Assembly: GCA_002781805.1 (NCBI GenBank)
Contig: PFFZ01000024.1
Span: 1-10,591 of the forward strand
From: Nitrosopumilales archaeon CG15_BIG_FIL_POST_REV_8_21_14_020_37_12
Lineage (GTDB): Archaea; Thermoproteota; Nitrososphaeria; Nitrososphaerales; Nitrosopumilaceae
DNA: 10,591 nucleotides
Direction of reading: 5' to 3'
Numbering within the stretch: position 1 is the first letter of the stretch; every line of letters starts with the position of its first letter. Under the pieces are notes generated by a model, which searched no databases, was not told the origin of the DNA, and was given only the letters and a program-made list of their open reading frames with translations. Shown here piece by piece: positions 1 through 5,593 of this stretch. Made by a program: the position numbers and the translations under genes.

Positions 1-1
1 A

Positions 2-46
2 TTACATAATAAAATTATACATACATTAAATGTATTATTTATGTAA
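2..46. repeat. Nested AT-rich inverted repeat upstream of the hydrolase gene
   Basis: TTACATAA at 2-9 is the exact inverse of TTATGTAA at 39-46. Inside it, ATACATT (21-27) and AATGTAT (29-35) form a near-continuous palindrome around one central base. It lies just before the TATA-like element of the first gene. It could be an operator, the transcription end of an upstream gene, or chance in AT-rich DNA. I see no gene in bases 1-76. Confidence 0.35.
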
Positions 47-48
47 CC

Positions 49-54
49 TTTTAT
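49..54 (+). promoter_or_regulatory. Candidate TATA element for the carbon-nitrogen hydrolase gene
   Basis: TTTTAT is centred about 26 nt before the GTG at 77. This spacing would put the transcription start at or next to the start codon, as expected for a leaderless archaeal mRNA. No ribosome binding site is visible in 55-76. Confidence 0.4.
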
Positions 55-76
55 TGTGATTTGAAATAGAAAATTT

Positions 77-883
77 GTGAAAGTAGCTGTTGTACAATTA
101 AAGGCATCAACAAATAAAGAAACAAACCTAAAGAAAATCACAGATTGTATTAGAAAGGCAGCTAAAAACAAAGCTGTACTAATAGCATTTCCAGAGTTTA
201 TGATGTTTTATACCACTTCATCACAAACATCAAAACAACTTGCTGAATTGGCTGAAACAATCAATGGAAATTTTGTAAGTACTATTGCAAAAACTGCCAA
301 AGAAAACAATATTCAAGTCATATGTTCGTTCTATGAAAAGAGTGCAAAAAAAGATCGTGTTTATGACACTTTATTTGTAGTTGATAAATCAGGAAAAATA
401 ATTTCAACTTATAGAAAAATTCATCTATATGACGCACTAGGATTCAAAGAATCTGACAAATTGATATCGGGAACAAAAATTGCAAAGCCAATAGATACAT
501 CAATTGGAAAAATTGGCATGATGATTTGTTATGATCTAAGATTTCCTGAGATGTCAAGAATACTTGCAGCATCTGGTTCTGAAATCTTGGTTGCATCTTC
601 AGCATGGGTTAAGGGAAACATGAAGGAGGAACATTGGGTAACCCTAAACAAAACGCGTGCAATCGAAAATGGCTGCTATGTTATAGCACCTGATCAAGTT
701 GGAAATATCTATTGTGGAAGAAGCATCGTAGTTGATCCCTATGGCAAAGTATTGTTAGACATGAAAAAGAAACAAGGAATAGGTTATGTGAATATTGAAT
801 CAAAAAAAATAAAAAAAATCCGCAAAATACTTCCTTTACTAAAAAATAGAAGAACCGATATCTATCCTACTTTGAAGCTATAG
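77..883 (+). CDS. Carbon-nitrogen hydrolase (nitrilase superfamily, amidase-like)
   Basis: This is a cytosolic enzyme of the nitrilase/amidase superfamily, which hydrolyses non-peptide C-N bonds through a Glu-Lys-Cys triad. All three residues are visible: E40 in FPEF, K114 in YRKIHLYD and C151 in MMICYDLRFPE. A further conserved Glu lies in GFKESD near residue 125, and the family-typical RRTDIY is near the C-terminus. At 268 residues it has the normal length of a single catalytic domain with no targeting signal. YRKIH and ICYDLRFPE most resemble the Nit1/NIT2 branch (omega-amidase, deaminated-glutathione amidase), so a metabolite-repair amidase is a reasonable guess, but the substrate cannot be read from the sequence. 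The start is a GTG chosen because a TATA-like element lies about 26 nt upstream. Its last 17 bases overlap the end of the convergent zinc-finger gene. Confidence 0.92.
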   Translation: MKVAVVQLKASTNKETNLKKITDCIRKAAKNKAVLIAFPEFMMFYTTSSQTSKQLAELAETINGNFVSTIAKTAKENNIQVICSFYEKSAKKDRVYDTLFVVDKSGKIISTYRKIHLYDALGFKESDKLISGTKIAKPIDTSIGKIGMMICYDLRFPEMSRILAASGSEILVASSAWVKGNMKEEHWVTLNKTRAIENGCYVIAPDQVGNIYCGRSIVVDPYGKVLLDMKKKQGIGYVNIESKKIKKIRKILPLLKNRRTDIYPTLKL

Positions 884-1334
884 TTTTTCTACTCTCACAG
901 TTAAAATTCGAACATTGCCTTGTCCACTTTTGTTTCCTTGAATATCGAAAAATTACCATTGGCCACTTGCAAACATCACATGCCTTTTTTATTGCACGTA
1001 ATCGTGCTTTTTGTAAAAGTGGTGATGATGCTTTGCATCCCCCATAAAAGTTAGAACATCCCATGAAACGTTTTCTGGTTATTCTAGACCTGATCACCAT
1101 TAGCTGTCCAAGATTACACTCGGGGCAGTTGACTAATCCTTTTTTTGGGGAATTTGTTCCAAGAATCATGTATTTTTTTTCTTTTGACGACCAAGAAAGA
1201 AATCCATTAACATCTAGATATTGAGTGATCTCTTTTCTAAAGGCTGTAGTATCTGACTTTGTAGTTTTTACAATATGCCTATTTGTTTTCTTTTTGACTT
1301 TGACCGTCTGGATCTGAATTTTATCTGAAGGCAT
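867..1334 (-). CDS. Stand-alone protein with two topoisomerase-type C4 zinc fingers
   Basis: This 155-residue basic protein has no topoisomerase catalytic domain but carries two copies of the four-cysteine finger found at the C-terminus of type IA DNA topoisomerases. Finger 1 uses C70, C73, C93 and C100, with the typical GCSNFYGGC signature. Finger 2 uses C119, C122, C141 and C146, with QCSNFNC. The first 35 or so residues are rich in Lys, Arg and Thr and probably disordered. Known fingers of this family bind single-stranded nucleic acid, so a nucleic-acid-binding role is likely; the partner is unknown. The ATG start lies 30 nt from a TATA element that it appears to share with the divergent thiolase gene. 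The 3' end overlaps the hydrolase gene by 17 bases, tail to tail. Confidence 0.85.
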   Translation of the reverse strand: MPSDKIQIQTVKVKKKTNRHIVKTTKSDTTAFRKEITQYLDVNGFLSWSSKEKKYMILGTNSPKKGLVNCPECNLGQLMVIRSRITRKRFMGCSNFYGGCKASSPLLQKARLRAIKKACDVCKWPMVIFRYSRKQKWTRQCSNFNCESRKTIASK

Positions 1335-1360
1335 TCTATGTGATGTATTTACTAAAACGA

Positions 1361-1368
1361 TTTTTATA
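1361..1368. promoter_or_regulatory. TATA element apparently shared by two divergent genes
   Basis: The top strand reads TTTTTATA and the bottom strand reads TATAAAAA, both acceptable archaeal TATA boxes. Its centre is about 27 nt before the GTG at 1391 (thiolase, plus strand) and about 30 nt before the ATG at 1334 (zinc-finger protein, minus strand). The gap between the two genes is under 60 bases and holds no other equally good element. Confidence 0.5.
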
Positions 1369-1390
1369 GGGAGTGGGGTCAGTCACATTT

Positions 1391-2545
1391 GTGGAAAAGG
1401 TTTGTGTTCTTGGTGCAGGTAGCACCAAATATGGAAAATTAGCCGACAGCATTGCCGATATTACTACTCAGGCATCAGTTGCGGCCATAGAAAATGCAGG
1501 AATTGATCCAAAAGAAGTCAAAGCAGCTTACATCTCAAACGTATTTGGCGTAGCTGATAAGCAGGTCCATCTTGGGCCCGTATTAATGAGTAATCTTGGA
1601 ATTTCCGACAAGCCGTCATTGTCAATTGAATCAGCATGCGGAAGCGGCTCTGTATCATTTAGAGAAGCATATGCAAATGTTGCCGCAGGATTCTATGACT
1701 GTTTAGTCGTAACTGGAGTTGAAAAAGTGACCCATACTGGAACAGAATGGACAACAACATATTTCTCATATTGTTCAGATTTCTTTTATGAGGGACAAGC
1801 AGGAGCATCATTTCCAGGACTGTTTGCCTCAATGGCAAGAGCTTACTTGACAGAATTTAATGCAACCGAAGAAGATTTTGCAAGAGTTGCAGTAAAGAAT
1901 CATGATAATGGAGTGTTAAATCCAAAAGCTCATTTACAAAAGAAAATTACTATTGATGATGTAATGAACTCTGCAGTTGTTGCAAGCCCACTAAAACTTT
2001 ATGACTGCTGCCCATTTTCAGACGGCGCAAGTTCTGTAATTTTATGCTCAGAAAAATTTGCAAAAGAGCATGGTGGTGATTACATTGAAGTAATTGGCTC
2101 TGGCAGAGGTGGTTCACCTGCAGCATTACAAGGCCGTGAGCATATGACAACCATTCCAAGCACAAAGATCGCAGCTGAAGCTGCATACAAGATGGCAGGA
2201 ATTACTGCAAAAGATATTGATTTTGCAGAAGTACATGACTGTTTTACAATTGCTGAGGTTGTAGATACTGAAGATTTGGGATTTTTTGAAAAAGGCAAAG
2301 GCGTAGAAGCTGTTCGTGAAGGAAGAACAAAACTCAATGCAGATATCTCTATTAATCCATCAGGTGGTCTAAAATCAAAAGGACATCCAATCGGCGCTAC
2401 AGGTGTTGGCCAAGTAGTAGAAGTATTTGATCAACTTACAGGTAAAGCTGGACAAAGAACTGTTAAAGATGCAAAAATTGGTCTGACTCATAATTTTGGT
2501 GCAACTGGAGCAAGTTGTGCTGTTCATATTTTCCAAAGTGTGTAA
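1391..2545 (+). CDS. Acetyl-CoA acetyltransferase (SCP-x/archaeal-type thiolase)
   Basis: Thiolase that interconverts two acetyl-CoA and acetoacetyl-CoA. The nucleophilic cysteine lies in IESACGSG (codon at 1637-1639). The HDCF motif and GHPIGATG supply the other catalytic residues. The HDCF cysteine is known to replace the missing C-terminal CxG in SCP2-type thiolases, and here the C-terminus reads GATGASC without CxG. The length, about 384 residues, is normal. Two in-frame GTG codons can start it: 1373 (390 residues) and 1391. I prefer 1391 because the TATA element at 1361-1368 places the transcription start there and the protein then begins MEKVCVLGAG, typical of the family. The DUF35 gene follows after one base, so the two are co-transcribed. 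In ammonia-oxidising archaea such thiolases may serve the 3HP/4HB carbon cycle and the mevalonate pathway; which applies here is inference. Confidence 0.93.
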   Translation: MEKVCVLGAGSTKYGKLADSIADITTQASVAAIENAGIDPKEVKAAYISNVFGVADKQVHLGPVLMSNLGISDKPSLSIESACGSGSVSFREAYANVAAGFYDCLVVTGVEKVTHTGTEWTTTYFSYCSDFFYEGQAGASFPGLFASMARAYLTEFNATEEDFARVAVKNHDNGVLNPKAHLQKKITIDDVMNSAVVASPLKLYDCCPFSDGASSVILCSEKFAKEHGGDYIEVIGSGRGGSPAALQGREHMTTIPSTKIAAEAAYKMAGITAKDIDFAEVHDCFTIAEVVDTEDLGFFEKGKGVEAVREGRTKLNADISINPSGGLKSKGHPIGATGVGQVVEVFDQLTGKAGQRTVKDAKIGLTHNFGATGASCAVHIFQSV

Positions 2546-2546
2546 T

Positions 2547-2912
2547 ATGACTATCAAAGAGCAGCTGATTGAACAAGCAAAACAAGGAAAAGTTCTTGCT
2601 CATAAATGCACAAAATGTGGTTATCTGCATCTCTCAACTGTTTATTTCTGCCAAAAATGTGGCAGTAAAGGCTTTGAAGATGTAATATTGGATGGTACAG
2701 GCAAAGTGGCCACTTATACCATTATTACTGTGCCTCCTGCGGGCTTTGAAAAATACACCCCTTATGCCTTTGTCGTACTTCAGCTAGATAATTCCGAACT
2801 AAGGATTTCTGGATTCATGGGTGGAATTGCAACTCCTGCAGATCTACCAGTTGGAACCAGGGCTAAAATCACTGGATTTGACGAACGTGGAATATTGATG
2901 GAAAAACAGTAA
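2547..2912 (+). CDS. DUF35 OB-fold protein with N-terminal zinc ribbon
   Basis: This 121-residue acyl-CoA-associated protein has an N-terminal helix (about 1-18), a rubredoxin-like zinc ribbon using C21, C24, C35 and C38, and an OB-fold from about residue 49 to the end. This is the usual order and length for DUF35 proteins. The ATG at 2547 lies one base after the thiolase stop, so it is chosen over an upstream in-frame ATG at 2496 that lies inside the thiolase. The two genes are almost certainly translated from one message. DUF35 proteins are known to bridge acetoacetyl-CoA thiolase and HMG-CoA synthase in archaea, forming a channel for the intermediate. Here only the thiolase is adjacent, so this protein may be a thiolase-specific partner or may recruit an HMG-CoA synthase encoded elsewhere. 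Confidence 0.93.
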   Translation: MTIKEQLIEQAKQGKVLAHKCTKCGYLHLSTVYFCQKCGSKGFEDVILDGTGKVATYTIITVPPAGFEKYTPYAFVVLQLDNSELRISGFMGGIATPADLPVGTRAKITGFDERGILMEKQ

Positions 2913-2925
2913 AACTATTTGCTTG

Positions 2926-2966
2926 AATTATTAACAAAATTCACAATAGATTCTTAATAATTTTGT
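2926..2966. repeat. Two competing AT-rich inverted repeats after the DUF35 gene
   Basis: AATTATTAA (2926-2934) is the exact inverse of TTAATAATT (2954-2962). ACAAAATT (2934-2941) is the exact inverse of AATTTTGT (2959-2966). The two stems cannot form together. The region could help end the thiolase-DUF35 transcript, but it also overlaps the likely promoter of the next gene, and chance is possible in such AT-rich DNA. Confidence 0.3.
2954..2961 (+). promoter_or_regulatory. Candidate TATA element for the 53-residue zinc-ribbon gene
   Basis: TTAATAAT is centred about 25 nt upstream of the ATG at 2983, the spacing expected for a leaderless transcript. No ribosome binding site is seen between it and the start. 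Confidence 0.4.
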
Positions 2967-2982
2967 AAACTCGATCTTATTC

Positions 2983-3144
2983 ATGTCTGTCGAAGTAACA
3001 TGTGGAAAATGTGGAGAAAAGATCACAAATATGAAGATGTTAAAATCCCTCAAAGATGTTCTAAACCCTTATAGTGGAAAATGCCCATCTTGCGGACAAA
3101 AACTCTCTACGTCAGAATTTTCTTTGGACGTCCAAGAAAACTGA
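2983..3144 (+). CDS. Small double-CxxC zinc-ribbon protein (53 residues)
   Basis: A short ORF begins at the ATG at 2983 and ends at TGA 3142-3144. It has two CxxC knuckles, CGKCG (C7, C10) and CPSCG (C34, C37), separated by a Lys-rich 23-residue spacer. This is a complete four-cysteine zinc ribbon with almost nothing else attached. The intact frame, the paired knuckles and the TATA-like element 25 nt before the ATG argue for a real gene. Function is not recognisable; such tiny ribbons occur in archaeal transcription, translation and nucleic-acid-binding proteins. It lies between the thiolase operon and the RNR region on the same strand, with its own likely promoter, so I draw no functional link from position alone. 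Confidence 0.75.
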   Translation: MSVEVTCGKCGEKITNMKMLKSLKDVLNPYSGKCPSCGQKLSTSEFSLDVQEN

Positions 3145-3220
3145 TCTAAAAACTTTACTTTTTTGATCCACATAAAAAACCAAGATCTATTTCGGACTAG
3201 AATTTTTCTGATCCAAAAAA
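3143..3220. promoter_or_regulatory. Cluster of three GATCNAAAA words upstream of the pseudo-RNR regulator gene
   Basis: GATCTAAAAA (3143-3152, plus), GATCAAAAAA (3168 down to 3159, minus) and GATCCAAAAAA (3210-3220, plus) lie within 78 bases. A fourth GATC is at 3184. CTGATC followed by a base and an A-tract occurs twice as a direct repeat (3141 and 3209). The same word recurs twice before nrdJ (5421-5430 and 5529-5536). Elsewhere in the window I found it only at 1505, inside the thiolase gene. I infer a possible operator; no protein-binding evidence exists. Confidence 0.35.
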
Positions 3221-3230
3221 CTAATCAAAC

Positions 3231-3265
3231 TTTTAAAATTATAATCTCGTCACAAGTCTTATTTA
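3231..3265 (+). promoter_or_regulatory. Promoter region of the 697-residue regulator gene
   Basis: Two candidate TATA elements are visible. TTATTTA (3259-3265) is centred about 25 nt before the ATG at 3287 and would give a leaderless message. TTTTAAAATTATAA (3231-3244) looks stronger but would leave a leader of about 20-25 nt without a clear ribosome binding site. I cannot decide between them. Confidence 0.35.
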
Positions 3266-3286
3266 CTTCTAATTTTTAGCAGAGAT

Positions 3287-5380
3287 ATGGAATTGAGTGA
3301 GGAAGTATCAGAACCAAAGCGAAGTGGAATCCTCCAATCTACCTCCAAACGTGTAAGAATGATCTTTTCTGTAATGGCAAGTCCTAACAGAATAGATATC
3401 TTGAGAATTTTAAATTCCAAAGGACCCTTGACTTATTCTGAATTAAAATCACTGGCCGGGTTTAAATCAAAAAAAGAAAGTGGCAAATTTGCATACCACC
3501 TAAGAAAGTTATTGCGCCAGTCTCTTGTAGCACTTAACAAATCTGAAAGAAGATACACAATTACAAATCTAGGAAAACTTGTTTTAAGTTTAGCCAGACA
3601 AATTGAAGAAAGATCTATCATTGAAAGCGGAAAGATGTATGTTCGTACATCTCATGAATCAATTGAAGAGTTTAACTCTCATAAAATCATACAATCACTT
3701 GTTAGGGAAGGCAGTCTTCCATTAGAATTAGCACAAAAAATAACTGAAGAAGTTGAAAATAGGATTTACAAGTACCAAACTACCTATCTCACAGGCTCAC
3801 TTATCAGAGAAATGGTAAATTCTGTCCTATTGGAGCATGGTCATGAAGAATATCGTAACAAATTGGCACGCCTGGGCTTGCCTGTATTTGATGTGCAAGA
3901 AATGCTGACAAACCTAGATAATGTAGATAATGGCGCCGAAGGCCTGTTATTTAATACTGGTCAGAGAGTTTTTGCAGAACACCTTCTTACAAACATTCTT
4001 CCAAAAGACGTGGCAGACTCTCATCTTTCTGGCGATTTACACATAACAAATCCGGGTGTCTGGTCAATGATACCTGATACAATTTTTGTCAATGTAAAAG
4101 AGCTAATTGAAGATGGAGTTGATCTTGGAGGAAAATACCTTGATGTATCAAGAATTCCAGCATCAAAATCACTTGATGAAATTACATCTGCATTATCTGT
4201 AATCATTTCACTGCTTTCAAAAGAAGCATCACAGGAGATTGTTCTTGATGGACTTACTCAGTTATTTGTAAAACATGTAAAGAACGTAGAAGAGTTGGAA
4301 CAAAAACTTGCGCATGCATTTGCAACTGCATCTACTACATCCAAATACAACAAAACAAGTACCCATGTTTCAATTAGATTGCAATTAGGATCTGACGTCA
4401 AAATTGTTAACTCTATCATTAATGCATACAAAAACTATACAAAGATCACACCAATTCCAAAAATTGGACTAATAATTGATTATGACAAAGGCAAAGTTTC
4501 TGACGTATCTGAAGTAATATCTGAAATAATTTCAATTGGAGGTAAGGTGATGTTTGCTAAAGGGCAAATGTCAAGCTATGGGATCACAAATCCAACAACA
4601 AAAAATTCTGGCCCATTATCAATAACACTCCAATCAGTTTCAATAAATCTTCCCAGATTGGCATTTGAATCAAACAAGGATGAAACTTATTTCAGAGCCC
4701 GACTTGCATTATTAATGAAACCTGCATTGGCATCAATGGCCTTAAGAAAGAAGGACATTTCTGATCTTACTAGACGAGGACTAAATCCAATTCTTGCAAA
4801 GAATACCCAATATATGCAAAGAAGCTCTGTAACTCTTAACGTAAACCTAGTTGGCCTCAAAGAGGCAGTATTCAATATACTTGGCTTCCAGGATAACAAG
4901 GATGGAAAAGAAATCCTCCATAAGGTTATTGAAACTGCCGTTGATGTTGGTGCCAAAAAGGGCAAGGAGATCGGAGATCCTGTGGCCATATCTATGACTG
5001 AAACAGAAGGGTCTGCCCGCTTTGCAAATCTCGACGGAGAGAAGTATGGCAAGAATTCCTCCCTGAATTCTATGGAAGGTGACTCTTACTCACAAGGTAT
5101 TACTATTAGTGCCTCAGAAATTGCTGAATTTACGAATAAAAGCGAGATTATTGTAGAATGCAACAAATTGGCAAAGTCCCTAAACGGCGGCTTGCTTGTG
5201 ACTTTACAAATTGACAAGGATGCAAAGACTGCTGATATCAAAAAATCCATCGAAAAGGCAGCCGATCTAACAAATGCATTCAAGCCAGTAAAGAGAATAT
5301 CAATATGTGGCGAATGTGGATTTAAAGATGAACCCTTTGAGGACAAGTGTCCCAAGTGCAAGTCACCATATGTTGTCTGA
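3287..5380 (+). CDS. Winged-helix / ATP-cone / NrdD-like pseudo-enzyme with terminal zinc ribbon; putative RNR regulator
   Basis: A winged-helix DNA-binding domain lies at about 22-110 (SPNRIDILRILNSKGPLTYSEL, then a basic wing ending in RRYTITNLGKLVL). An ATP-cone follows at about 117-205, with FNSHKI and the EEV, LIREMVNSVLLEHGHEEYR pattern. Residues 205-670 resemble class III RNR (NrdD): HLSGDLHI at 247-254, SVSINLPRLAFES at 450-462, NLVGLKEAV near 520-528, TEGSARFANLD at 573-583. A zinc ribbon (C674, C677, C688, C691) ends the protein. Catalysis is unlikely: the only other cysteine is C625, so the thiyl cysteine expected before SINLPR is missing, and the chain ends where NrdD has its glycyl-radical loop. 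Known ATP-cones bind ATP or dATP. From this and the adjacent class II RNR gene, I infer a nucleotide-sensing transcription factor for RNR, functionally like NrdR. A structural or allosteric subunit of NrdJ is the alternative. Confidence 0.82.
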   Translation: MELSEEVSEPKRSGILQSTSKRVRMIFSVMASPNRIDILRILNSKGPLTYSELKSLAGFKSKKESGKFAYHLRKLLRQSLVALNKSERRYTITNLGKLVLSLARQIEERSIIESGKMYVRTSHESIEEFNSHKIIQSLVREGSLPLELAQKITEEVENRIYKYQTTYLTGSLIREMVNSVLLEHGHEEYRNKLARLGLPVFDVQEMLTNLDNVDNGAEGLLFNTGQRVFAEHLLTNILPKDVADSHLSGDLHITNPGVWSMIPDTIFVNVKELIEDGVDLGGKYLDVSRIPASKSLDEITSALSVIISLLSKEASQEIVLDGLTQLFVKHVKNVEELEQKLAHAFATASTTSKYNKTSTHVSIRLQLGSDVKIVNSIINAYKNYTKITPIPKIGLIIDYDKGKVSDVSEVISEIISIGGKVMFAKGQMSSYGITNPTTKNSGPLSITLQSVSINLPRLAFESNKDETYFRARLALLMKPALASMALRKKDISDLTRRGLNPILAKNTQYMQRSSVTLNVNLVGLKEAVFNILGFQDNKDGKEILHKVIETAVDVGAKKGKEIGDPVAISMTETEGSARFANLDGEKYGKNSSLNSMEGDSYSQGITISASEIAEFTNKSEIIVECNKLAKSLNGGLLVTLQIDKDAKTADIKKSIEKAADLTNAFKPVKRISICGECGFKDEPFEDKCPKCKSPYVV

Positions 5381-5403
5381 AATCCGTAAACGAAAAACTG
5401 ATT

Positions 5404-5453
5404 GCGATCTATCTGAAAAATTTTTTGATCTTTTTCAGACGTACGATCATCGC
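5404..5453. repeat. Hairpin-forming inverted repeat between regulator gene and nrdJ
   Basis: TCTGAAAAA (5412-5420) is the exact inverse of TTTTTCAGA (5431-5439), leaving a 10-base loop that contains a GATC. An outer pair, GCGAT (5404-5408) and ATCGC (5449-5453), is also exactly inverse. It begins about 24 bases after the regulator stop. The T-runs could end that transcript; the symmetry could equally be an operator of the nrdJ promoter. Confidence 0.45.
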
Positions 5454-5541
5454 TAAATCCTACGCAAATTATGCCATTATGAAATTCATAGTAGCGGTGT
5501 AACAAATATTGACTCATTACAGTACCAAGATCAAAATTTTT
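5421..5541. promoter_or_regulatory. Two GATCNAAAA words upstream of nrdJ
   Basis: GATCAAAAAA reads on the minus strand from 5430 to 5421, and GATCAAAATTTTT on the plus strand at 5529-5541. TTTTTTGATC (5421-5430) is identical to 3159-3168, and ACCAAGATC (5524-5532) is identical to 3179-3187, both upstream of the regulator gene. Sharing between the two control regions suggests a common binding protein. This is inference. Bases 5454-5520 hold nothing else I recognise, and I see no cobalamin riboswitch. Confidence 0.35.
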
Positions 5542-5553
5542 CGAGCACACAAG

Positions 5554-5587
5554 TTATATCCATATTGTTCTTACCCTTCTCGGGGAT
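5554..5587 (+). promoter_or_regulatory. Likely nrdJ promoter and short leader
   Basis: TTATAT (5554-5559) is a good archaeal TATA element and predicts transcription start near 5583, leaving a leader of about 11 nt. GGGGAT (5582-5587) lies 6-8 bases before the ATG and could pair weakly with the 16S 3' end, but it may simply be the start of the message. Confidence 0.4.
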
Positions 5588-5593
5588 ATTATA

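Noticed and set aside
2496..2546. Longer DUF35 reading frame beginning at 2496
   Set aside because: The extra 17 codons lie inside the thiolase gene and do not resemble DUF35 proteins; the ATG at 2547 gives the usual N-terminus and a one-base junction.
4687..5052. Minus-strand ORF of 121 codons inside the regulator gene
   Set aside because: It is antisense to conserved RNR-like segments of the regulator, with no domain and no start signals.
5086..5550. Minus-strand ORF of 154 codons overlapping the end of the regulator gene and the gap before nrdJ
   Set aside because: It lies mostly antisense to the well-supported zinc-ribbon end of the regulator, has no recognisable domain and no plausible promoter. 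It also runs through the inverted repeat and the shared GATC words.
5381..5593. Possible frameshifted glycyl-radical segment after the regulator stop codon
   Set aside because: I looked in the downstream frames for an R-x-x-G-Y type motif that a frameshift might have cut off and found none; the stop is followed quickly by further stops. The missing radical loop appears to be real.
5381..5593. Cobalamin riboswitch before the B12-dependent reductase
   Set aside because: The gap has no B12-box-like sequence or long GC-rich fold, and such riboswitches are not typical of archaea.
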